NCBI GenBank assembly: GCA_937892015.1
Contig: CALAUY010000119.1
Location: forward strand, 1 to 11,069
Reading direction: 5' to 3'
Source of the DNA: an uncultured Bacteroidales bacterium
GTDB lineage: Bacteria; Bacteroidota; Bacteroidia; Bacteroidales; Paludibacteraceae
Length of the DNA stretch: 11,069 nt
Shown piece after piece: positions 1 to 7,518 of this stretch. Position 1 is the first letter of the stretch. Each line of letters opens with the position of its first letter. The position numbers and the translations under genes are program-made. The notes beneath the pieces are model-generated. The model was not told the DNA's origin, searched no databases, and saw nothing but the letters and a program-made list of their open reading frames with translations.

Positions 1-468
1 GTCACCTTCCATACACCGCTCACGAAAGAGGGAACGTTCGCCACGTACCACCTTGCTTCGTACGAGGCCGTGCCGGGACAAACAAAGGGTTTCTTTCGGC
101 ATCTCCGACGCTCAGCTCTGATTATCAATGCTGCACGAGGCGGAGTGGTGGACGAGGAGGCGTTGCTGCAAGCAGGTAACCCCTGCGTCATCGACACGTG
201 GGAAGGTGAACCCGTCATCCGCCGCGAACTGCTGGCGAAGAGTATGCTCGGCACGTATCATATCGCCGGTTATACCCGAAGAGGTAAGTACAACGCCTCC
301 CAGATGGTGCTTGATGCCATGCTGCACCACTTCGGACTGGCAGACATCGCAATCCCTGACCCGCCCGACGATGCCCCGCACATCTGGGATATCCGTGCCG
401 TCAGCAACCAACTGAAAGCCCAACCAGCCCGCTTCGAGTACTTACGCGAGCATTACCCGCTGAGATGA
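1..468 (+). CDS. pdxB: Erythronate-4-phosphate dehydrogenase, C-terminal part (5' end off window)
   Basis: PdxB oxidises 4-phospho-D-erythronate to 2-oxo-3-hydroxy-4-phosphobutanoate with NAD, an early step of DXP-dependent pyridoxal phosphate synthesis in the cytoplasm. The frame is open from base 1 and gives 155 residues. Visible are the D-isomer-specific 2-hydroxyacid dehydrogenase signatures: VTFHTPLT at the start, IINAARGGVVDEEALL with the catalytic Arg, DTWEGEP with the catalytic Glu, and HIAGYTRRGK with the catalytic His; HIAGY plus a following GK is typical of PdxB within the superfamily. The end (DIRAVSNQLK then FEYLREHYPLR) matches the start of the PdxB dimerisation region. As recalled, relatives continue a few residues past YPLR (often RREF and a short tail); here the stop TGA falls inside a TGAGA microsatellite, so the tail may be slightly shortened. 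The gene converges on the susD-like gene, and the true start lies upstream of the window. Confidence 0.9.
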   Translation, partial: VTFHTPLTKEGTFATYHLASYEAVPGQTKGFFRHLRRSALIINAARGGVVDEEALLQAGNPCVIDTWEGEPVIRRELLAKSMLGTYHIAGYTRRGKYNASQMVLDAMLHHFGLADIAIPDPPDDAPHIWDIRAVSNQLKAQPARFEYLREHYPLR

Positions 469-490
469 GATGAGCTGAGATGAGATGAGG
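461..490. repeat. TGAGA pentanucleotide microsatellite, six copies, spanning the pdxB stop
   Basis: The stretch reads as six consecutive 5-bp units TGAGA, TGAGA, TGAGC, TGAGA, TGAGA, TGAGG. The pdxB stop codon (466-468) is the first three bases of the second unit, and the last sense codons CTG AGA lie in the repeat. Because the unit contains TGA and is 5 bp long, every frame meets a stop within 15 bp, so copy-number change could alter at most a few terminal residues of PdxB. Confidence 0.85.
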
Positions 491-546
491 AAAAAGGATA
501 CATCTCTCTCGCAAAGCGGATTCAACGCTCGTCCTTATTCTTATGC
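469..546. other. Convergent intergenic region between pdxB and the susD-like gene
   Basis: This 78-bp stretch separates two converging genes. Its left end is the rest of the TGAGA repeat. A weak inverted repeat, GAGATG (482-487) with CATCTC (501-506), encloses an A-rich loop, but no U-run follows it on the plus strand. On the minus strand a five-T run (complement of 491-495) follows AAGGA/TCCTT and AGCG/CGCT pairings that are too short and too far apart to be convincing. A bidirectional terminator is expected here, but I cannot point to a strong one. Confidence 0.4.
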
Positions 547-2289
547 TCAATATCCCTCGTTCTGGGTTAAGTGGGTGTTGGTCATGAGCGCTTGGAGCGG
601 AATAGGAAAGACCGTCAAATAGTTTGAGTTATTTAACCCATTGGACGTATTAGACGTATTAGACGTATTAGACGTATTAGACCTATTAGACGTATTAGAC
701 CTATTAGACCTATTGGACTCATTGGCCTTATTGGACTCATTGGCCCTATCCTCAAAGAGCCCGAAACGTATCTGGTCTTGGCGATGCCAGCCTTCCCACA
801 TCAGCTCCATCCAGCGTTCGTAATAGATATTCTCCAGCGTTGCCTCGCGTGGAGAGGTGGTGACGTTCAGCGCAATTGCTTCGCGCAGATGAACGCGGTC
901 GAACTCCTCTTGTCCGTTCTCCCCATTCCGCACTTTCGCTTCAGAAATCATCAGATAAACATCGGCGAGTCGAAAGAGCACAATATCGGTGTTGCGCAGT
1001 TGCCCATCGAAGATGCCGCCCGGGTCGTAAGCATATTTCTGCATGCGTGCACCGGCAGTGGCCACGTATGGACTGCCGGTGAGAACCATCTCTACCTCTC
1101 GCGGCTGATAGATGAGCGTGTCGCCATTGGAGAGAATCAGCGGCTCGCCGTTCACCCTGACCATGTCGGCAAAGAACGTGCCATCAAACCGACAATCCTT
1201 GTCCGGAGTGCCGTACCCGAACACATCGAGCGTCTGTTGCGTGGCACACGAGCCGTTCTCGCCCCCGTATCCCAGTGCCGCTGCGTGCTGATAATGCAGA
1301 CTGCGGAAGAGGTTCTTGAATCGATGGGGATAGATGGTCGGGTTCATCGGGATGGTGAAGATATTCTCAGCTGCATCCTCGTTATAGACAGCGAAACAGT
1401 CGCTCTGACTCTGACACATCTTGTGCCCCGCTGCAGACGCAAGGATGCACGTCCCGTAATGTATGACAGCCTCCCATGCGTTGAGCGTCTCGTGGCCGCA
1501 AAGCAGCTGAATGTCAGCACCGTCGGGTTGGATGCCATCCGTCAGGTCATCATCGGTCCATACTGCCGCGTTCAGTGCCATTTTCATCAACATAAAACAT
1601 GCGACGGGGTACGTGATGCGCCCGTAATACTCGCCCCTGCATGTGCTTTTCTCATCGGCGAGATAGGGTAGTACCGCTTGCAGTTCGTCCCACGTGAAGC
1701 GAAAGACCTCACTGCGTTTCGACTGCCGAATCTCGTTGACGCTGATACCGCTCGCAGTGACGATAGGTACTCGTCCAAAGAGGTCAACCAAGTACATGTA
1801 AGCCATCGCCCTCACAGCCCGTACTTCGGCGTTGTACGCAGTCAGCTGCTCATCAGTCACTAAACTGCCAAACCGGTCGAGTAGTCCGAGTGAGTTGTTG
1901 CACAACTCAACGAGTTGGAACAGATAGAGCCAAGCGTTCAGACAGACCTCGTTGTCGTCTGTCCATGTGTGCTCGTAGAGGTCCATCCACAGCCCGCCAT
2001 CGAGCCAATCGCCGCCGCGGACGGGGATGATGGCCTCGTCGGATGCGAACGTCTGGAGGTCGTAGATGCCGCGATAAGTGCCTTGCAGCCCCGCGCCGTC
2101 GGTGTCACTACCAATATGTGTGTAGAGTGACAGAACAGCTTGTTGGCGCAACATCGACGCTGAGGTGATGACCGACTCTGTCGGTTGCGCAGAACGATAG
2201 TCCTCATCGAGAAAACCGCAACCGCCAAGACCGAACACGGAAAGAGTGAGAAGCGTGATAATCAATATATTGTGTCGAGGTACTTTCAT
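547..2289 (-). CDS. SusD/RagB-like surface lipoprotein with an Asn-rich tripeptide repeat
   Basis: SusD-family proteins are outer-membrane surface lipoproteins that cap a SusC transporter and help capture glycans or other nutrients. The 580-residue product starts at the ATG at 2289, one base after the susC stop. An upstream in-frame ATG (2370) lies inside susC and precedes no signal peptide, so it is rejected. The chosen start gives a lipoprotein signal with lipobox LGGC (Cys 24) followed by FLDED, which may act as a surface-export signal. The SusD N-terminal domain shows RAMAYMYLVDLFGRVP near residues 160-175. The C-terminal RagB/SusD domain shows TDIVLFRLADVYLMISEA, then ERWMELMWEGWHRQDQIRFG, and ends with the usual FPIP and TQNEGY. 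Between these last blocks residues about 515-550 are a 12-fold N-X-S-type repeat, absent from typical SusD proteins. The substrate cannot be told from sequence. Confidence 0.93.
   Translation of the reverse strand: MKVPRHNILIITLLTLSVFGLGGCGFLDEDYRSAQPTESVITSASMLRQQAVLSLYTHIGSDTDGAGLQGTYRGIYDLQTFASDEAIIPVRGGDWLDGGLWMDLYEHTWTDDNEVCLNAWLYLFQLVELCNNSLGLLDRFGSLVTDEQLTAYNAEVRAVRAMAYMYLVDLFGRVPIVTASGISVNEIRQSKRSEVFRFTWDELQAVLPYLADEKSTCRGEYYGRITYPVACFMLMKMALNAAVWTDDDLTDGIQPDGADIQLLCGHETLNAWEAVIHYGTCILASAAGHKMCQSQSDCFAVYNEDAAENIFTIPMNPTIYPHRFKNLFRSLHYQHAAALGYGGENGSCATQQTLDVFGYGTPDKDCRFDGTFFADMVRVNGEPLILSNGDTLIYQPREVEMVLTGSPYVATAGARMQKYAYDPGGIFDGQLRNTDIVLFRLADVYLMISEAKVRNGENGQEEFDRVHLREAIALNVTTSPREATLENIYYERWMELMWEGWHRQDQIRFGLFEDRANESNKANESNRSNRSNTSNRSNTSNTSNTSNTSNGLNNSNYLTVFPIPLQALMTNTHLTQNEGY
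641..748 (-). repeat. 12 x 9-bp in-frame tandem repeat in the susD-like gene
   Basis: On the plus strand the array is twelve contiguous 9-bp units from TTGGACGTA to TTGGCCCTA, with the commonest form TTAGACGTA. In the coding frame the unit reads AAT NNG TCY, giving tripeptides NES, NKA, NES, NRS, NRS, NTS, NRS, then NTS four times and NGL; degenerate traces (NNS, NYL) continue towards the conserved tail. Units nearest the stop-codon end are most alike, while those nearest the gene body carry ESN/KAN variants. Since 9 is a multiple of 3, gain or loss of units changes loop length without shifting the frame. The array sits between the conserved IRFG block and the FPIP tail, a place where SusD proteins carry a variable loop. 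Confidence 0.95.
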
Positions 2290-2290
2290 G

Positions 2291-4990
2291 TTACAACTGT
2301 ATTTGCAAGGAAAAACTATATGTGCGGGCAACGGGGTACGAACGTTTGTCATCCACGCCCAACGTACCATCGATGACCGTACTGTTGATGATAGGTGTCA
2401 GTCCCGAATAGGCGGTGATGGTGGCGAGATTATTGACCGAGACGGAGAGGCGCAGAGCCGATAATCGCCATTCGGGTTTGCAGGGTAACGACCACCCGAG
2501 CGTCACGTAATCGATGTTGACGTAGTCGCCCCGCTCGAGCCAATAGTCGGTAACGGTTAAGTCGTTGATATTCGCCTCATTAGCTCCTCTCATCACGTTG
2601 TAGTATGGCAGACTGCCCATGTTCATGTAACTGAGGGCCGAACCGTTGAATATCTTGTGGCCGAAAGCGCCATTGAACTGAATGGAGAGGTCGAACTGTT
2701 TGTATCGGACGGAGATGTTACTGCCGAGCAGCACTTTGGGCGTTGCCTGCCCGCATACCTGTCGGTCACCACCGTCAGAGAGATCGATGAGTCCATCTCC
2801 ATCAAGGTCGGCCACCTCGTACACCTGCTCGCCGTTCGCTTGCGTCGTCAGCCCCGTGCAATGGGGCAGATAGAACACGCCGAGTGGTTGTCCGGGAATC
2901 TGATAGACCACGTCGGTGTTGCCGCCATGCAGCCCCGCTCCGTTGACCGACGCAATGGGGGTGTACGTCGGGGCTGTGAGGTACTCGCCCTGATAGTAAC
3001 CGTCTAACGAGAGTAGTCGGTTGTGTTGCCACGTGAGGTTGATGCCGATATTGAGGTCCCAGTCACGGCTCTGCACTGCCGCTAAGGCCAGTCCTACCTC
3101 AACGCCCGTGTTCTCCATCGTGCCGAGATTGGCCAGCAGTTTGTCGTACAAGAAAGGCGGAACTGACACGGTGTAGTTGTACAGCATGTCGTAGATGTAC
3201 GAATAGTAGTAATCAGTCATGATAACCAATCGGTTATGCCATAGTCCGAGCTCCACTCCCGCGTTGGTCGTTTGCGTTTTTTCCCACGTGAGATGGCTGT
3301 TGGCGTTCTGTGTGATGCCGAGTATAACGTCCGGCATCCCGTCCGCTTGGATGATACCCGTTGGTCGGAGCAGTTGGAGCGACTGATAAGCAGCGATGCC
3401 CCCGAGATTGCCCGACATACCCCATCCGGCACTGATTTTCAGGCGCGTCAGGGCATCAACGTCCTGCAACCATGGCTCACGTTTGATGTCCCACGCAGCG
3501 CTGACAGACGGGAAGAATCCCCATTTATGTCCCGCCCCTGCCACCGAGCCGCCATCGCCTCGTGCCGTCACGTTCAGGCTGTATCGGCCGAGGGCTGTAT
3601 ATGCCACACGTCCCATGGCCGAGAGCAGTTGTTGCCGTTCGTGGTAACTACCCGTGCCGTCCCAGAGTCGCAATGCGCCGATGGCGAGGTTATCGTATCC
3701 GAAAGCATTAGAGGCCAATCGGTTCACGGTGACATGGAAATCCGTTTGTATGCGCCCTTGCATCTCTCCCAGCAGCTCTGCCTCTACGTGATGGCGTTCG
3801 GACTCGTCATAGACGTACTGTAGTCTGAAATTAGTCATCCACACATTCGTCTTGCCTGCTCCGCGATACACTTGGCCCGTGCTGGCAATATACGTTGGGT
3901 AGAAGCGGCTTTCCTCATCGGCATCGTAGCTGTAACTGCCATATATTCGTGCCGTCAGCCCGTATCCGATGTCGCCTGTCACGGCAAGACTCGTGTTGAA
4001 ATGCATCGCATCGTTATGTTTCTTAATATTGAGTAGCGACTGCGGATGGTTAATCTGACTGGCATCGACGTACGCCGTGAAATTGTCGCTGCCATCGGTG
4101 ACCATCGGAAACGTGGGGTTGAACGCCGCTGCCGAGTACCACAGTTTCTGCACATCGTCGGCGTAGCGGTTGTTGCTGATAGCACCGAACAGTCCCAAAT
4201 CGAACGTCAGTCGCTTATCGAGCGCGTATTGCGTCACATCCACTTTCGAGGTGAAATTGCGTGTCCCGAGGTTTTGGACGATACTGTTCGTCTCGCTGTA
4301 ACTCAACGAAGCGCGGTAGTTGGCCGTGCTGTTGCCGCCACCGAGAGCGATATGGTGGTTCTGCACCAATCCCGTTCGGATGATAGCTCGTTGCCAGTCA
4401 GTGGAGCCGCCATTATCTACAATCGTCATGTGATGCGCGTTGGTTACCGTGCGGTACTCGTCAGCTGTCAGCATCGGTAAGAAACGGTCAGCGTGCGCAA
4501 AACCGACATCCCCCGCATAACTGATATGGAACCGCCCCTCACTGCCGCGACGTGTATGTACCTCGATGACACCGGCCGCGCCACGTGCCCCGTACTGCGC
4601 CGTCTGGGACGCATCTTTGAGGATAGTGAACGACTCGATGTCGCCGGGGAAGATGGTGGAGAGTGTCCTGAGGTCCGACGACATCCCATCGATAATCACC
4701 AACGGCTCGTTGCCGCCCGTGAGCGAGTGGTTGCCGCGCACACGCACCGACGACAGCATCGCTTCGGGGTTAGTACTCGAACCCACAGTGACGCCTGCAG
4801 CCTGTCCGTTCAGCACGTCGAGCGAGTTCACTAAAAAACCTCGTCGCGAAGTCTCTACCCGCAACGTGTCCGTCAGCGTCTCTTCAGCCCGTGTCTGCGT
4901 CTGTGTCTCTTGGTTGGTCTCGGCACGGGCATACTTGACCCATCCCGCACTGCAGGCTGCTATCAGCAGTATGGCTATTTTCCGTTTCAA
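2291..4990 (-). CDS. SusC/RagA-family TonB-dependent outer-membrane transporter (short form, TTG start)
   Basis: SusC proteins are 22-strand TonB-dependent barrels that import glycans or other large ligands together with a SusD lipoprotein. The 899-residue product begins at a TTG (4988-4990); an in-frame stop at 5006-5008 leaves no ATG alternative. The TTG is supported by the signal peptide it creates, with basic KRK, a hydrophobic run and a likely cut after YARA (residue 23). The plug follows at once: VRVRG (82-86), LVIIDGM (97-103) and DIESFTILKDAS (117-128), then YGARGAAGVIEV. Further on are DLDGDGLID and the end YPVARTYSFSLQIQL, both standard for the family. Many SusC proteins are about 1000 or more residues and carry an N-terminal carboxypeptidase-D-like domain before the plug; here only about 25 residues separate signal peptide and plug, so that domain is absent. 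TDTLRVETS near 40-48 could serve as TonB box (inference). It lies 41 bp after the barrel gene and 1 bp before susD. Confidence 0.95.
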   Translation of the reverse strand: MKRKIAILLIAACSAGWVKYARAETNQETQTQTRAEETLTDTLRVETSRRGFLVNSLDVLNGQAAGVTVGSSTNPEAMLSSVRVRGNHSLTGGNEPLVIIDGMSSDLRTLSTIFPGDIESFTILKDASQTAQYGARGAAGVIEVHTRRGSEGRFHISYAGDVGFAHADRFLPMLTADEYRTVTNAHHMTIVDNGGSTDWQRAIIRTGLVQNHHIALGGGNSTANYRASLSYSETNSIVQNLGTRNFTSKVDVTQYALDKRLTFDLGLFGAISNNRYADDVQKLWYSAAAFNPTFPMVTDGSDNFTAYVDASQINHPQSLLNIKKHNDAMHFNTSLAVTGDIGYGLTARIYGSYSYDADEESRFYPTYIASTGQVYRGAGKTNVWMTNFRLQYVYDESERHHVEAELLGEMQGRIQTDFHVTVNRLASNAFGYDNLAIGALRLWDGTGSYHERQQLLSAMGRVAYTALGRYSLNVTARGDGGSVAGAGHKWGFFPSVSAAWDIKREPWLQDVDALTRLKISAGWGMSGNLGGIAAYQSLQLLRPTGIIQADGMPDVILGITQNANSHLTWEKTQTTNAGVELGLWHNRLVIMTDYYYSYIYDMLYNYTVSVPPFLYDKLLANLGTMENTGVEVGLALAAVQSRDWDLNIGINLTWQHNRLLSLDGYYQGEYLTAPTYTPIASVNGAGLHGGNTDVVYQIPGQPLGVFYLPHCTGLTTQANGEQVYEVADLDGDGLIDLSDGGDRQVCGQATPKVLLGSNISVRYKQFDLSIQFNGAFGHKIFNGSALSYMNMGSLPYYNVMRGANEANINDLTVTDYWLERGDYVNIDYVTLGWSLPCKPEWRLSALRLSVSVNNLATITAYSGLTPIINSTVIDGTLGVDDKRSYPVARTYSFSLQIQL

Positions 4991-5031
4991 TGCTGTGTAT
5001 GTTTTTCAGGTTATTGTATGTGGATGGTGGA

Positions 5032-7512
5032 CTACTTTTGTTTGTCGAGACCGATGGTGAGGCTGAGGATAACTCCACGGGGGATATTGAGTTGCAGTGC
5101 TCGGCGTTGCAGTCCTCCGGTTAGTTGATCTTCGAACGTGTACTCCACCAGCTCTGTTCCGAAGTCATAGACGTTGTAACACGTGGCTTCAACCGCGATG
5201 GGTACTTCCTTGATGTGACCTTGATACCGTGCGTGGAGGTCGAAATTGAAGAAAGCGTCCTTGCGTCGCCCGAAATGGTTGTCAATCAGGTTGATGCCTT
5301 TAGTCGTGGTGTTATAGACGGCTACTTGTGCGTGCGTGTACGTGCCGGCGTGTGATGCAGGTGCGTGGTACGCGTACTCAAAAGAGGAGAAAGGTGTTCC
5401 GTCCTTGAACTTGCCGGAAACAGAGACTGACCATCGGTCGCTTATCTTCCACCCAATCAGCATGCGGGCGATGAAAGAGCGGTCTTGGTCGAGCCTCCCG
5501 AGCATGCGGTAATCGCCCGGGTTCTCGGCGTTGAGCAGGATATTCGGGTTGGCGGTAGATTCGGAGAGCGCGTTGAGGTTGTTTTGCAAGGGCCCGTTGC
5601 CCAGTGCAGAGACGCCTGTGAGCCAATAGCTCTGCCAAGAGATACTGAAGAGCAGGTGCTCTGTTTCGAGGCTGTACTTGGCCACGTTAGAAAGCCAGAA
5701 CGGGTTGTGGATGAGGAAATGGTCAGGGAAGAGACTACTCTGCTGCATGTTGACCACTTGGTAGCGCGTCTCGGCGGCATCGTAGAAATAAATGCCGTTC
5801 TCGTCGTAGAGCCCGTACTCTTCAGGTGTACCATCAAATTGCGTGACCCATTGGTTGTAATAGACCCGAAAACTCGTGAGGAGGGAGAACTCGTGGTGCG
5901 AATGGGGACCGTTCCAGTTGAAACGAAAAGGCACGTCGAGCAGAGCGTACGAGGACTGTCGGAGTCCTTTTGCGGGTGTATGGTATCGCCCGCCTGTAGT
6001 GCGGTAAATATTGCTCTGCGTAATCGGTTCGCTGCTCTCGGGGCCGATGTACGCATACACCCCATTGAGGTAATCGGGCGAGAGGAAGAGCACATCTTCG
6101 TACGAATAGCGGCAACGATAGTTCGCAAGGGTGATGCCCATGGTGAACCATTTAGCGGGCGTGAGATGGATGCCGAGCATCGCTTCCCAGTTGGGTGAGA
6201 GGACGGTATGCTCGCGGAGCACGATGCCATCGAACGTGGCAGCGAGCTGTGCCTGCAGTTCGACGACGGGATTGAATCGGTGGCGCGCTTCGAGCGTCAG
6301 TTGGTTCTCGAGCAACCCTGCAGTGAAGGGGCGCGACTCCCAGCTGATGGTGTTATACGCCTGTGCCTGCTCATCGTTGAAATCGAGCGCGTAGAGGTAC
6401 GACACATCGAATCCGTACTGTGTGCCTAAAGTAGAGAAATGGAGGAGAGAGTTATATGCATCGAGGTGGAGGGAGAGCCATGGCCGAATCGGGTAGCGGT
6501 AATTGACTGCCCAGTTGAGCTCATGGTGCACGCCTTGAGCATACCATGGTTCGAAACCTTCGCCGTCTTGGTCGATGACGTTACGGAAGAGGGGTGTCTG
6601 TTCGGTACGTCGGATGTCGTTATTGGCGTACGAGAGACCGGTGGTGAGACTACCCGCATCGCCGCAACGGAGAGTGCCATATAGTGCGGCCGTGTGCGTT
6701 TTCTGCGTTGCCACCTCGTTGGGGCTGAACATGAACTCCGAGTAGAGGTCGCTGCGTTGGCGATGGATGTAGTAGTAATTGAGTCGGTCGATAACGCTGT
6801 TGGCAGGCAGAGGCAGTTCGCCATCGAGTTGCACGCTGTAGTACGGCGCTTGGTATTGCCCATTGATGCCGCGGTGGTCGAAACTATTGAGCATCCTCTG
6901 CCCGAAGTTAGCGTACGCATGCTGATAGAACCGCCTCCCTTGATAGGGGATGCCGTACGTCACTTCGGCCTGTCCTGCGCCCTTGATATAATCGCGCAAC
7001 GAGAGGTTATTGCCCTCTTGGTTGCGCTGGGAGGCGGTCTGATGGAAGAGGTTAATGAGCCATTGCGTCGAGGGACTGATGCCGCGCAGTCCGCCCATGT
7101 TGTTGGAGAGCCACACTTTGTTCGCTCGGAGCGAGTCGGTAGTGAAGTCGATGGTGCCGCGGTACTGGTCGAGCGTGAGACCCTGTTCGAGCATGTTCAG
7201 CTGATAATAGGTACTGCCTGACTGAAAGCGGCTGTCGATACGGAATCCGTTGAGGTAGAGTCGATTCCAGCGGTACGAGTTGCCATTGATGGAGAAGACC
7301 ATCTGTTCGGGCAGTCCCCATTCGCCGGTTGTCTCAGCCTCGTACGTGACGTAATCGCTGTAGTTGTCGAGGTAATGGCGGATGTCGCCGTTAAGGTACC
7401 GGTTGCGGAAGAAAGTGCTGCTGACGCTGTCAATCCCAAAAGTCGGGAAAGCCTCAGCATGCAGTATTTGCACGCTGAGGCAGAGAGTGAGAAGGAGGAG
7501 CGGTCGTTTCAT
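5032..7512 (-). CDS. Large outer-membrane beta-barrel protein, TonB-dependent-receptor-like
   Basis: The 826-residue product starts at ATG 7512 with a signal peptide (MKRPLLLLTLCLSV, likely cut after LHA near residue 19). The rest is rich in aromatic residues in alternating amphipathic stretches typical of outer-membrane strands. The N-terminal region has a divergent plug-like segment: VFSINGNSYRWNRLYLNGFR resembles the place where receptors show an RG motif followed by a ligand-loop DG or NG. The familiar SusC signature (DGxP, LKDA) is absent. The C-terminus runs CYNVYDFGTE, then RRALQLNIPRGVILSLTIGL, which resembles the last strands of TonB-dependent receptors (NLFN...PR...vslsl). I therefore place it in the TonB-receptor barrel superfamily, but a plugless or differently plugged porin is possible. 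It begins 6 bp after the dnaJ stop and ends 41 bp before susC, so the three envelope genes look co-transcribed. No substrate can be assigned. Confidence 0.8.
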   Translation of the reverse strand: MKRPLLLLTLCLSVQILHAEAFPTFGIDSVSSTFFRNRYLNGDIRHYLDNYSDYVTYEAETTGEWGLPEQMVFSINGNSYRWNRLYLNGFRIDSRFQSGSTYYQLNMLEQGLTLDQYRGTIDFTTDSLRANKVWLSNNMGGLRGISPSTQWLINLFHQTASQRNQEGNNLSLRDYIKGAGQAEVTYGIPYQGRRFYQHAYANFGQRMLNSFDHRGINGQYQAPYYSVQLDGELPLPANSVIDRLNYYYIHRQRSDLYSEFMFSPNEVATQKTHTAALYGTLRCGDAGSLTTGLSYANNDIRRTEQTPLFRNVIDQDGEGFEPWYAQGVHHELNWAVNYRYPIRPWLSLHLDAYNSLLHFSTLGTQYGFDVSYLYALDFNDEQAQAYNTISWESRPFTAGLLENQLTLEARHRFNPVVELQAQLAATFDGIVLREHTVLSPNWEAMLGIHLTPAKWFTMGITLANYRCRYSYEDVLFLSPDYLNGVYAYIGPESSEPITQSNIYRTTGGRYHTPAKGLRQSSYALLDVPFRFNWNGPHSHHEFSLLTSFRVYYNQWVTQFDGTPEEYGLYDENGIYFYDAAETRYQVVNMQQSSLFPDHFLIHNPFWLSNVAKYSLETEHLLFSISWQSYWLTGVSALGNGPLQNNLNALSESTANPNILLNAENPGDYRMLGRLDQDRSFIARMLIGWKISDRWSVSVSGKFKDGTPFSSFEYAYHAPASHAGTYTHAQVAVYNTTTKGINLIDNHFGRRKDAFFNFDLHARYQGHIKEVPIAVEATCYNVYDFGTELVEYTFEDQLTGGLQRRALQLNIPRGVILSLTIGLDKQK

Positions 7513-7518
7513 TGTTCT

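Noticed and set aside
482..506. Rho-independent terminator after pdxB
   Set aside because: The GAGATG/CATCTC stem is only 6 bp with a 13-base loop and lacks a following U-run.
641..748. On/off phase-variation switch or a CRISPR-like array
   Set aside because: The unit is 9 bp, so copy changes keep the frame; there are no spacers between units, so it is not a CRISPR array.
641..748. N-X-S/T units as glycosylation sites
   Set aside because: N-X-S/T sequons serve eukaryotic and some epsilonproteobacterial systems; the known Bacteroides O-glycosylation motif begins with Asp followed by Ser/Thr and is not formed by the repeat.
778..1671. 297-codon plus-strand open frame opposite the susD-like gene
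   Set aside because: It is a shadow of conserved SusD coding sequence; no signal peptide, domain or promoter supports it.
2287..2370. Longer start for the susD-like gene at ATG 2370
   Set aside because: It would lie inside susC and place 27 unrelated residues before a perfect lipoprotein signal; ATG 2289 gives the signal and lipobox directly.
3272..3823. 183-codon plus-strand frame opposite susC
   Set aside because: It overlaps conserved SusC barrel sequence and shows no protein family features.
5457..6230. 257-codon minus-strand frame inside the barrel gene, in another frame
   Set aside because: Its Ser/Arg/Thr-rich low-complexity translation is typical of an out-of-frame reading of a real gene.
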